From positions 1 through 64,000 of the forward strand of contig QNQO01000802.1 of NCBI GenBank assembly GCA_003290165.1: a DNA stretch of 64,000 nt, in the 5' to 3' direction. Of this stretch, positions 1 to 10,800 are shown piece after piece. Position numbers and translations under genes: made by a program. Positions within the stretch are counted from its first letter, which is position 1. Every line of letters begins with the position of its first letter. Source of the DNA: Berberis thunbergii (taxonomy: Eukaryota; Streptophyta; Magnoliopsida; Ranunculales; Berberidaceae). The notes beneath the pieces are model-generated. The model was not told the DNA's origin, ran no database searches, and saw only the letters and a program-made list of their open reading frames with translations.

Positions 1-2656
1 AATAACTTGTAATCAAAGCAAAGATATTTCAATTATAGTGATCACCAAATATCCGTAAGAACCCCCACGTAATATAAATAAATCACCCAAACTTGGAAAC
101 CAAATAAAATTTTGACTATAATGACTTGCTTAATAAAATACTCTAATAGTTAGAGTTCAAGTTCCTAAGACTTTTTCATATAGTAGATTTACTGAAATGG
201 AAAAATGGGAAATCATATAATGAATCAGCTCAGTTGTTGGTTGGTCTAACCATACTGAGGGGATAGAGACAGTTGAGGTGTCATTAACACCAATCCAATA
301 GATGACATTTCTAAAGAACAGCAAAGAAAAACAAAAATAATCAGTATTTCAAGGGAAAGGATGCACACAAATACAGATAGAAGGAAAACAATTTAAGAAA
401 TCAACAACACTCAGACCATCATAGTTATATACATGTTGGATAACATAGAAAACAATTTAAGAAAAAAAACAATTTAAGAAATCTTTCAAATTGGAGAGTA
501 ACTAATGGTAAATTCAAAAACCTTTTAGTGTTGAAATCACATATGTTGCATGACCCAACAGAGGCACACTGACATTTGCCAATGGGAATGACTCAACAAT
601 GCTAAGAACATGCCAAAGCCACGGGAAATTACAATTCTACCATGATAACACACATTGAAAATTTCTTCTGCAACATCGTAACTGACACATAAACTGTTTT
701 GACTTTTGACACATGTATACATGTAGCTTGCTAGCCTGTACGATAAATCAGCTTTACTTTTCAATTTACCCATACCAAGTAAAGGATATATGACAGTTGT
801 CATTTGATTACCCTCCAAAGTTCAGATAATGTCAATGCCAGAGCTTATAAATAAAGAGTATGTAAAGGGAAACTACATTTACTTTACTCTCACTTAAACA
901 TATAATGTGAATGCATTAATACGCAACTTAGAAAGCAACATTTGTTATAATAATTGACCAATTTTTTCTAACCAGATCATTGAAACTAATACCAAAGAAT
1001 AAAATACCATCTCTAACTAATAACTCATAAGCAAAGGCATGTTGCAGAAAGCAATGCTAACATATATCGAGTTTTGTTTGCACAAGTGAAACTACAACAA
1101 GGGCAATTCGCTAGTTTAATTAAGAATAGCAAGTTTGTATAAGGTCCCACATCAGTCAGGTAATGATATTTAAATTCCATGAAGTAATATTCGAAGTAAA
1201 TATAGCTATTTTATTTTCTTTGAATACAAGTTAGTTTAAATTAATTAGACAGATAGACATTTACCATGTTAACTCATGGGAAATTTTTCGAGATTTTCCC
1301 AATCCTTTGGAAATTTGGATCTAAAACTGCAATTATGTACCAAGGAAACTCTATTTTTACCCAAAAAAAAAACCCGTATTCGCACGTGTCATGTTGGATG
1401 CTCCCATCAGACCCTCCATTAAGATCATCAAAATTGTTTCATATATTTTTCAAAAGTTTCAATTCTTTACTAAATAATAAAGCAAATTAGTAGTACATGA
1501 GTAGCAATATTGGCCTACAAGTGAATGAATATGACTAATAATTCAAAACTTATTGCTGAAAAGTAAATAATACTAAAATGTATTAGCGTATCTTGTATTG
1601 TGTTTTTTTGTCGATGTGTTCGACACCTTGTATCCATGTTGAATACCGATATTTGTATCCGTGTCATTGTTACATTCATTTACTTTATTGGCCGATGTGT
1701 CTGACCCTTTGTATCGGGACTTCAGAGAGTGTCATTGCTAGAATCGACCTGGGGTAAGACTAGAAATAATTTTTTCTATTTTATTCCAAATGAATGTACT
1801 TGTGTAAACCTAGAAATATTTCGAATTGGAGCAGTGAAAGTCAGTTAAGATGTTTAAACTAGTTATAATGCAGTCGAGGGTTCCACAGGTGCAAAATAAG
1901 GATACCAAGGGACTCAGATCAAGGTGGTATTCTCAAACATTTAAAACCAATAAGGTAGTGAAGAGGTAATTGGAGAGCCAATATCAGAGAACAAAAAGCA
2001 TTTTATAGCAAAAAATGTCTAAGATGGCATACATAATAGTGTGAATAAATGCCATCACAAATTTTGCAAACACTAGAATCCTAAATCCTGTGAGAGCTTG
2101 AGAAGATTATGCCTGATAAAAGTTTACCTTATAGTGGGATCCCTTCGCTTATATGTAAGATCTAGCCTAGAACCCATTACCCATAGCACAAGTGCTTCCC
2201 TCAATCGAGATATATATTACTTTATTTATTTTTTATTATTATTATTTTCATATACTGTTAAAAATATAAGTTTGGTCAAGAAATAATACATATTTATATA
2301 GCTGAAGGTCCATGTCCTATTCAACAGCAGATGAGAACGGAAACTTACAATTCATAATCAAAAAAGGCACCACACATGAAAGCATATATATCCATGATGA
2401 CAATAAGCTAGCCACAGACTCAAAACATAAGCAAACTATAATAAGAAATTGATAATGAAACATCTTCTTTCTCCACAAAAGAATAACTTTTTGTTTACAC
2501 GTGCTAAAAAAATTGATCTGAAAGCCATAAATATAATTCAAAAAAACAAGCACAGAGAAAACACTGCTCAAAGTCTAATGCAGATTGGTTTACCTGCTCG
2601 CACAACTCTTGATGGACCAAAACTTGAAAACCCGAATAGGGATTTGATCACAAAAC
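1..2656. other. AT-rich spacer, no gene recognised
   Basis: No convincing coding exon, RNA gene or complete transposon is visible. The short reading frames here (for example 537-818 on the minus strand) match no family I know. Positions 1487-1700 resemble 14809-14965 and form a dispersed repeat, listed separately. The last few hundred bases are probably the 3' UTR of the F-box gene, which reads leftwards. Confidence 0.6.
1487..1700. repeat. Dispersed repeat, copy 1 (partner at 14809-14965)
   Basis: The two segments share a long imperfect match, starting with an AGTA-CTACAT-like word and running through a GTGTTTTTT stretch with repeated GTGT/TCGAC words. Copy 2 lies in FtsZ2 intron 5. No ends or target duplications could be defined, so the class is unknown. 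Confidence 0.5.
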
Positions 2657-3914
2657 TTACTCGTACTCAAACTTCACCTCTACGTTTTATATTTCCTCAT
2701 AAGCGCAACAATGGAAGAGGTAATGTTTGCCAACGTATGGCATTCTTCATGGGTTTCATCCCAGAGACGACTCCATGGATTACTAGCTTTTTAAGATTAG
2801 GGCATCTATCAAGAAGTCCGCCAAGCCATAGCGAGAAAAGATCACTGATTATGATCCACCCAAGTTCCAAAACGACCACTTTCTCAAATGGAGTTGACCC
2901 TTGCAAGCCATAGGGAACCATACCATCTCCTAAATCATAACTCAAGGAAAGATGGCTTAACCGAGGAAAACTAACAGCAATAGACTCCAAATCAACAATC
3001 TCATCATCTTCATCAAATACTACACCCCAAAGCCTAAGCCTCCTCAATTTAGACGATCTTGAAATCATTTGGTAGAATTTTGGCCACATTACTGTGAAGC
3101 TGCTAACGTCAACAACCTCAAGGTTCTCGGCACTCTCACCAATATCAAGATCATTGGCACTAACATCATCAATCTTAAGAAGCTTCAAGGTCCCTTTTCC
3201 AATAAGCTCAAAGAGCTCAAGAGCGCAGTCCTTCAAATGTAAACTCTCCAGAACATCTGCCTCCAATGTGAACTTATCCAAACTGATTGCTTCAACATAA
3301 ATTTTCTTTAGGGTGGGGCTACACAATTCCATTGTTGCATGTGTATCCGACATCGCAATCTCTGGATTAATAAGAGATAATGTCTCAATTTTTGGGCAGG
3401 CAGTGAGCAGAATGCTGAGATCCAGTGCTGAGACACTGACATGACTGAGGGATAGGGATTTCAAGCACGGAAACCTTTGGTAACTAGGTCCTACCCCCGA
3501 AATGGAATTATGAGCTAACTCCAACATTTCAAGCTTCTGCCTACCGCATATCTCAAGAATATTAACACCTGCAGCCGTCCTGACATTATATAATAGTTTG
3601 CGCAAGGTTTCTCTGGTATACATAAGCCAAGCAATCACTGGAGCTGCAGAAAACTCATCAACGTCATCCATAAAAACTGAGAGACACTGTAAGCCTGTGG
3701 TTTGGAATATGGTTTGAGTTATTAGGATCTCCAAACTACTGGTTGTTTTATCGCGGTAATCAGGCCAGTCATTTGAGTTGAAAGAAAGTGTATCTAGATG
3801 TTTCCGACAGGCTTCTCTCCATTTACGGCATGTTGTGGAGGCGATGACCACATCTCGAGCAGCCCCAAGCCGTGACAGTATGTTCCCGATGACTTCTACT
3901 GGAAGATGCTCCAT
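2657..3914 (-). CDS. F-box/LRR protein (At1g67190-like), C-terminus frameshifted
   Basis: F-box proteins recruit substrates to SCF (Skp1-Cullin-F-box) ubiquitin ligases; the substrate of this one is unknown. The first residues after ATG 3914 (MEHLPVEVIGNILSRLG) form the F-box, followed by leucine-rich repeats to about residue 390, as in the Arabidopsis At1g67190 family (about 420 aa). An upstream in-frame TTG is not the start. The uninterrupted frame stops at 2697 with an unrelated tail. The expected end is still encoded in other frames: ETHEECHTLANITSSIVALM in one, then VEVKFEYE and TAA at 2657-2659 in another. Two single-base losses, near 2759 and near 2685, explain this. The rest is clean and conserved, so this is a real gene with either a sequencing error or a recent lesion. 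A non-coding leader exon lies upstream. Confidence 0.82.
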
Positions 3915-4800
3915 ACCCAAGCTACTCGGAAAATATCAAGACTTCAAGATTCTATCAGAACATATTGCATTCAATCTCACACATGACAAAGTTCCCAGGA
4001 GAAAACCTATCAATATTTAAATGTAGATAGCGAGTAAATGCAAAATCCATCAATAGTTAACCAGAATTTCCCAAAATCGAGATATTTTTTCTTTCAACCA
4101 GAAGTGTGGATTTGGAGATATAAAACAGGTATTCCTACAATGAATAACCAAATATCAGTAAAGACAATCATATTATTTCAAGCATACGACACTATCAAGA
4201 AAACAATACCTCAAGCAAGAAAAAGGGTATCTTTTATCATAGATGATCCAAAATGCCATAACCAATCAAAATTTGCAATTGATATATAACATCTTGATCC
4301 AATCTTTAACTTGTTTATGAATAATTGATCAAACAAAACTGAACCAATCATTTCGTGACACAAAAATTCAGTAAACTAGACGACCAGAAGTCATCGCAAT
4401 TGGATAAAACAAAAAGTCCAACCATGGGTATCGATTACAACAACAAGAACCTTCTTCTAAACTTACAAAGTTGGATAATTTCAACAAAACAAGCAAAATC
4501 TAAACATACCCATTGGACAAAAATCCAAAAAAAAATGTAATCTAACATCTGGGTTTCTCAACAGAAGACCAAAAACTCCAAGATTTTCAAGGAAAGTGAA
4601 ATGTAACATCAAGTAAATCGATCTAGGATGAAAGAAAGTGAGAATCATAAAGAGAGATCAAAAGGGTACCTCTTGAATGTGAAGAAGGATGGGAAGAAAG
4701 ATCTGTGCGATGATCAAAGAGACGATTGAAGACGAAATATTAATCGAAGATTGGGTTGATGGTGTGTTTTACTTTGGATGATTGGTTGAAGAAGAAGTCG
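3915..4800 (-). promoter_or_regulatory. Leader exon and leader intron of the F-box gene
   Basis: On the minus strand a purine- and TC-rich leader ends at a good donor (CAAGAG|GTACCC, exon edge 4670). A likely acceptor (GAGTAG) lies just before 3921, seven bases upstream of the ATG. The intron is therefore about 750 bases. The transcription start is not defined; it probably lies between 4700 and 4800. No other gene is visible here. Confidence 0.5.
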
Positions 4801-5164
4801 CGCTCCTTCTTCGTCTGAGTGCGTACGTGCGGAATGTTTGTTTGCACGTGCGACACAACGCCACAATTATCTCCATCTTCCTTCTTTATAAGTTGGTTCT
4901 GTTTGGAATACTTGATAGATAATTGGTACAAAGTTAGATCTGGTTAACCTTATTCTAATAACTTCAAAATAATAGTAATTGTGAAAATATACACTTTATA
5001 GTGTTTTTTTGGTAATTTAAAGGAGATCTCGTCCTTGATAAAACAATGTTTTTTTGGTGCTTAAAGATGAACATCCTTGATCAAACTCTGTGTTGTTTGA
5101 AGTGTTGTAAAACGAGGTTGACTATATCAAACGAGGCTTTGTAACTAGGAAACCTCTCCCTTTT

Positions 5165-5347
5165 CCCCAATTTCTAGCCAGCTTGCTCCCATGGCCTGTT
5201 TTCACAGCCTTGGGGGGCGAAAATATAATTTTGCCCCCCTTTTTAACCACCTTCTCAAAAAAATGTTTAAAGAGAGGGGGGCAACATTATATTTTCGCCC
5301 CCAAGGCTGTGAAACAGGCCATGGGAGCGGGCTGTGTAGCAAAGTTC
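5165..5347. mobile_element. 183-bp fold-back MITE with 9-bp target duplication
   Basis: The arms are inverted copies: GCTCCCATGGCC leads into GGGGGGCGAAAATATAAT on the left, and the reverse complement is on the right, giving a near-complete hairpin. The element is bounded by CTCCCTTTT at 5156-5164 and 5348-5356. The 9-bp duplication suggests a MULE-related MITE. The paralogous segment near 6240 lacks the insertion, which supports the edges. Confidence 0.75.
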
Positions 5348-5458
5348 CTCCCTTTTTCTATGGCTTTTAGGTTTGAGCCCGTGCAACATAAATAAGTAAG
5401 AAATCAAAATGATGGATCAAGGAAAACATGAATAAGGCTATATAGTACATTCTAAGTA

Positions 5459-5849
5459 CTAGAGGGAGGGTGGGTTCACTATAGCTATGACCATTTGACG
5501 AAACCCTTTTACATAGTCAAGCAACTTATCAAACTTATCAAAAACAGGAATGGTTTCTTTAACCTCTTCTTTATGCTCTTCAAAATATGGAACTCGTGTG
5601 TGGAAAGCAAGGAAACTTGCCTAAATCTACTAATTTCATTCCAGCAACCTCTCCGAACACCCATAGCCAATATGAACCCCAATCAACTACAATGTCCAGC
5701 AAACCTATATTCTCTCCTCCGAATAACCTACTCCCTTTGAAGAATCCCAACTCAAGTTCATCTTCTAACAATTTCAGATTGTTGTGCACTACCTCCACTT
5801 CTGTTTTTGTTTTCTTCTCCCATTGTTTGGAATACTGTTCCAACCGCAT
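5459..5849 (-). pseudogene. Tau-class glutathione S-transferase C-terminal fragment
   Basis: Reading leftwards, the frame gives LKLLEDELE, then FFKGSRLFGGENIGLLDIVV and SYWLWVFGEVAGMKL, the C-terminal helical domain of plant GSTU enzymes. It reaches a stop at FPHTSSIF. One frame over, the normal end continues (EEHKEEVKETIPVFDKFDKL, then YVKGF) to a TAG at 5459-5461. The thioredoxin-like glutathione-binding exon is absent and the N-terminal side of this exon is eroded. It is therefore a broken copy of exon 2 with one frameshift, lying between two direct repeats. Confidence 0.75.
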
Positions 5850-6424
5850 GGACCTAATTGTGCACCATCATTTAAAAAAAATAAAAAGAAAAATTATAGG
5901 CAAACGGGAGACTATGGTCTCAATATATACTTCGTTTTTAGATCTAGTTATCCTTATTTTATTCTAATAGCTTCAAAATAATAATAATAATTGTGAAAAT
6001 ATATCATTTGTAGTTTTTTGTTAGCAATTAAAGGAGATCGTCCTTGATAAAACAAAGTTTTTTAGTGATTAAAGATGATCATCCTTGATCAAACCATGTG
6101 TGTTGTTTGCAGGTGTTGTAACTAACGAGATAAGCAAGAAAACTCTTTTTATGGAATGTAACCTCTGTCGTGTGACACTAATTAAAGAGCATTGATACTA
6201 ACAAAAGAGGTTGGTTGTATCGAACGAGACTTTGTAACTAGGAGACCGCTCCCCTTATTTATGGCGTTCAAGTTTGAGCTTGAGCAACATGAATAAGTAA
6301 CCAAATTAGTGGATCAAGAAAACCGTAAACTAAAGACTCACACGCAAATGTCATCTTAGCAAAAAATGCAAAAATCTATTTTCTTGAAAACTCAAGGTGG
6401 GTGTATAAAATTTTGCTTAAAACT

Positions 6425-6986
6425 TTTTTTTCTTATCTCGACCTCATCTCATTCTAAATGGATTCGGAACGGGATGAGCATGTACTAAATAGACATCATC
6501 CTCCAATGAAGACTAATAAAAGAGTTTCAACTCACATTGCTCAAACACCAATAATATCAATTTAAATGTCATATAAAATTTATGGTCCAATGAACTTATG
6601 ATTTTATGTAAGAATCATTTATATGATACACTAACCAATAATTCATATAAGTGCAAAATTAAAATAAACCATCGTTTACGTTTATTTTTCAACAAGAATA
6701 ATTGTCCTACAATCAATTTAAAATGTGAAAAACATAACATTTTCGTAGGTTATATTTGACCTAAAATTTCAAAATTAAAGTTTTTATCTAAACAAATAGT
6801 ACTACGCATCTTAAACTTCATTTTAGAAAGTAGTTTGATTAAAATTAATAATAATAAATATTAAATAAATAAGTTTTGAAACAGAATGGGATGAGCAAAA
6901 TTGAAAATCTTTACTCAATCTAATTCTACTCAAAATCCGGACAGGACAGCATGGGTCTGAATTGGGATTGCGGGATGGGCCCACCC
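6425..6986. mobile_element. Decayed hAT copy (TAGGGGTGGGCA family)
   Basis: The right end (GGGATGGGCCCACCC near 6975) and the preceding AATAATAATAAATATTAA, GGGATGAGCAAAATTGAAAATCTT and ACTCAA-TCTAATTC words match the right part of the intact family member at 48671-51307. The left part holds GGGATGAGCATG-TACTAAAT and CTCGACCTCATCTC. Terminal bases and target duplication are not clear. It abuts the FtsZ2 leader. Confidence 0.5.
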
Positions 6987-7810
6987 ATTGGACACAGATA
7001 CGTCCTTGACCCCTTTCAGCCCAACCTCCTCCACTCTCTGTTTCTTTCTGTTTTTGTATTTTGATGAAAAATTGATTCACTCTCTCTGTTTCTTACTTCA
7101 CTCGGAGCAAATATTTTTTCCTTTCAACATTTCCTCTGATTGGTGGATTTTAATCACTCTTTCTTTGTCGTCCAACAGAAATCTAACACCGAAAACAGAG
7201 AAAGACAAGCATGGGTCAGGTGGAGAAAGTGTTTTCCTCTTCCAACCACGAAACCCAAACCCCCCTTTCTCCAAACCTCTCTTTTCAGTCCCACTCAATT
7301 ATTGAACCTTTGGTGTGGAATGCTTGGAAACAATTAATCACAGAGGTAATCTTTGACCCTTTTCTTTCCTTGTTAATACCCCATTGTTCATTTCCTTCGT
7401 TTTCTTTTTGTAAATAACTCTGGCTCTGGGTTATATGTAATGGGTTTTGGTTTAGTTAAGTTATATGATGGTTCTGTGTTGATTTTTTTACTTTGGGTAG
7501 TTCTCTGTTTGAAGATTCTTTAATGGGTTGGTTCTGAATTTTGATTAGCATCTCATATTTTTTCACTTTAGGGGAACCCCATTGATTTGGGTCATCTGGG
7601 ATTTCAAAGTAACATGAAAATTAGCAAATTTATTTCTGTTGAACCCTCACTGATGGGTTTGTTTATCTCTTACTGGGTATCTTTGGTTGACTTGTTTTTT
7701 GATGGACAGGAATACTTGTGATGGAACTTCAGAAGTTTAGGTATTTGAGCTTTTGAATCAATTAAAAAGATTTATTAACATTTTTGAGTTTTGGGCTTTG
7801 TCCATTGAAG
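6987..7810 (+). promoter_or_regulatory. FtsZ2 leader: two 5' UTR exons, one intron, two upstream ORFs
   Basis: A pyrimidine-rich leader runs to a donor at 7345|7346 (CACAGAG|GTAATC). The acceptor is at 7709|7710 (GATGGACAG|GAATAC), and the FtsZ2 ATG is at 7811. After splicing, an ATG at 7211 opens a 48-codon upstream ORF (7211-7345 joined to 7710-7721, ending GAATACTTGTGA). A second uORF of 11 codons starts at 7721 (MELQKFRYLSF) and stops at 7756, before the main ATG. Such uORFs usually lower translation of the main frame. Transcription start not defined. Confidence 0.55.
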
Positions 7811-10800
7811 ATGACGACTCAGATACAATGTTCTACTTCTTGCAATACTCCAAATTCTGTGGGAGCGTTAACGGTTCTAGGAGGGAGAACATTAATGGAT
7901 AATCTTGCTAGGAGTGTTAGTCCTTTGAAACCGTTGGACAAGAAGAGTGGGTGTTTGTTTCTCAGACGAAAAACTACTTCAAGATCATCTTATTTTAGAT
8001 GCTCAGCCAGTTCTCACAATGTTAACTCATATCATAGTAAAGACCCATTCTTGAATTCGCACCCGGAAGTCACAATGCTTAGAGGAGGCGAGGGGAACAA
8101 TACAGTTATTAGTCCGAGAAAGGAAAACTCAGTGGGCAGCATCACAGAGAACGTGAACGACTCATCCATTTCGAACAATTTCAGTGAAGCCAAGATCAAA
8201 GTAATTGGCGTTGGAGGTGGTGGCTCAAATGCTGTTAATAGAATGATTGAGAGTTCTATGAAAGGTGTTGAGTTTTGGATAGTTAATACTGATGTTCAAG
8301 CTATAAGGATGTCACCTGCATTCTCAACAAACCGCCTGCAAATTGGTCAGGAACTGACCAGGGGTCTTGGCGCAGGTGGAAATCCAGATATTGGAATGAA
8401 TGCCGCTAAGGAAAGTAAAGAGTCCATTGAGGAGGCGCTTTATGGTGCTGACATGGTCTTTGTAACGGTAAGATTATCATTTATTGGTGCACTATAATTT
8501 TCAGTTACTAGCATTGTTGTGGTATTTTATGCAGCTCAAACCATATGGCTTGTTATCTGACTGGTAGGCTGGGCATAGCCCAAAGAACATGTGAAACAAT
8601 GGATCATGAACATTTTGGTCTACAGATAAAACTTGGGCAGCTGGGAGAATAAGAGTGGAGATAATAAAGCTTGGTATGTCTAGTTTCTGCTGGTCAACTG
8701 GTTTAATGTATCTTATTAGTGTTCGGCCTCACCTCCCAACTAATTCTGTTTTGAGGAGGTATTTTATGGTGCAATGAGAGTGGGAATCCCATAAATCCCA
8801 CTGGTTGGACTTCGTGGAGTTCATCCTCCAGATGAGTATTGTTAGGTTCTACTGCCAAATGAGGAAAGAGCAGTTTCCTAGCTATGGAGATTTCTGACTT
8901 CTTTTCTGAGTTATTTTTACTGACAAAAGATCAGAGAAAGTATGCAAGAGAAGTTCTCCTATTTGTGGGTATTGTGGACATACGTGTTTACTAGTTATTG
9001 CAATCTTTTTTCCATCTTCTTTTTCTGTGTTTTTTTACCTGAACAACGAATTACATTCAGGCTGGAATGGGTGGAGGAACTGGCACTGGTGGAGCCCCTG
9101 TCATTGCTGGTGTTGCAAAGTCCATGGGTATCTTGACAGTTGGTATTGTTACAACCCCTTTCTCTTTTGAGGGACGCAGGAGGGCAGTTCAAGCACAGGA
9201 AGGTATTGCTGCGCTGAGAGACAATGTGGACACCCTGATTGTCATTCCAAATGACAAATTGTTGACAGCCGTTTCCCAATCTACACCTGTAACGGAAGCA
9301 TTTAATTTGGCTGATGATATACTCCGACAAGGTGTTCGTGGTATCTCTGATATAATTACGGTATTGGAAACCCTAAATTTGGTTCATTTGTTTTAGACGG
9401 TATCTTTGAACTTCATCATATAGAATTTGTTTTTAATATCTAGTGCAAAGTAAACCACGAGAATTGCTCAACCGTTAAAACCATTAAATGTGCACTAACT
9501 CTTTTGTGCTACAGTTAGTGAAAAGGCACACACTAGCGAAGTAAACTATTTTCTCTGAGATATGTTTTCTTTTCCCAATGGAAGAAAAATGATGAAGTTC
9601 ATTGTACTATTAGAGAGTCATGTAGAATGTGGATGTACTGTTAAGTTTTGTTAAATGCACAGAATGACAGAGGTGGGCAGGTATTATTTCCTCATGATAC
9701 ATGTCCTTGTTTTTTAATAAAGGCTTTAGTCAGTTTATACTATTTTAGATGGTTGAGAACAACCTTTGCTTTGTAAGTTACTTTTTTTGAATAAATGCTT
9801 TAGTGAGTTTATGCTATTTTAGATGGTTGAGAAAACATTTGCTTTGTAAGTTGCTTTATTTGTTTTACTTTAGGATATCCATGCAATAATGCATATCTAT
9901 TAATGGATAAGTACTTATTTGCTTTTATGTGCACTAACACATGAATTTCGTGTGCATAATGCTCTTCCATTATCATGATGTCTGTGATCTAAACCTTGTT
10001 AGTTGTTATTGTTGCCATGTCTAATTGTATGGTAATGATTTGGTTGTATACTACACCAAAGATCAATAAAAAATTTCACCAATAAATAATATAAATTTGG
10101 AATTGTATTTTACTCTTTACATCAAGAAGTCAGGTGCAAAATCTGTAATTGCAAACATAGCTACATTGGATCTTCACTCAAACTCCATTTTTTATATTTT
10201 GGTCAGCACACATCATATGCCACTTGGCGAAGTGATATTTCTGAGCATCCTCTTCATTGTCCTAAGAAAGGTGTACAAATCATGTAAACTTCATCACTAA
10301 TAGAATGTGAATGCGGCACTTTAAACAAGGAATAATTCTAGAGGTTGCTCTCATTGAGAGCGACCCTCCCACCCCTAGACAAACAACAACTTTTCGAAGA
10401 AGCAAGCTTATTCATGAATCTCTAATTAATCTCTCTAATACAGGACCCCGCATCATCTTTGACTAACTGGACACCTCTTAAGGAAGTCCAAGATACCGAG
10501 TGGGGAACAACCTAAACTGACGCCCCAAGGTACTAGCAAACTCCTGAATATCCAAAATAGTACTCGCAACGAAAATACTATTTAGTCCAGAGATTTAGGC
10601 AGCTGGGAACAATATAACAAAATCTTAAGCACTGCGACAGCATGAAACCTCACAACTCCAAGAAACAACGGTATATCATCTGCGTTAGGGGTGGGCATCC
10701 CATCTCGAGATCTCGATCCCGTCCCGTTTCGCTTTTTTTTGGGGTCTTATTGGGATTGATCAATTCCATCTCGTCCCGATCTAGAGTGTGACGGGATTGG

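Larger units (their letters stand above)
4934..6300. repeat. Direct duplication (4934-5400 and 5939-6300) flanking a GST fragment
   Basis: Both segments contain, in the same order, TAGATCT-GTTA, CTTCAAAATAAT, AAAGGAGAT-CGTCCTTGATAAAACAA, GATGA-CATCCTTGATCAAAC, GTAACTAGGA and GCAACAT-AATAAGTAA, with scattered differences. Copy 1 is split by a 183-bp MITE; copy 2 lacks it. The tau GST fragment lies between the copies, so the block looks like a local tandem duplication of a decayed locus. Confidence 0.7.

Noticed and set aside
537..818. 93-aa minus-strand frame
   Set aside because: No recognisable motif, no splice context, ordinary composition for chance openness in AT-rich DNA.
2449..2913. 154-aa plus-strand frame
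   Set aside because: Runs antisense across the 3' end of the F-box gene; no family recognised.
3914..3920. F-box start two codons upstream
   Set aside because: The upstream codon is TTG. The ATG at 3914 gives the family N-terminus MEHLPVEV.
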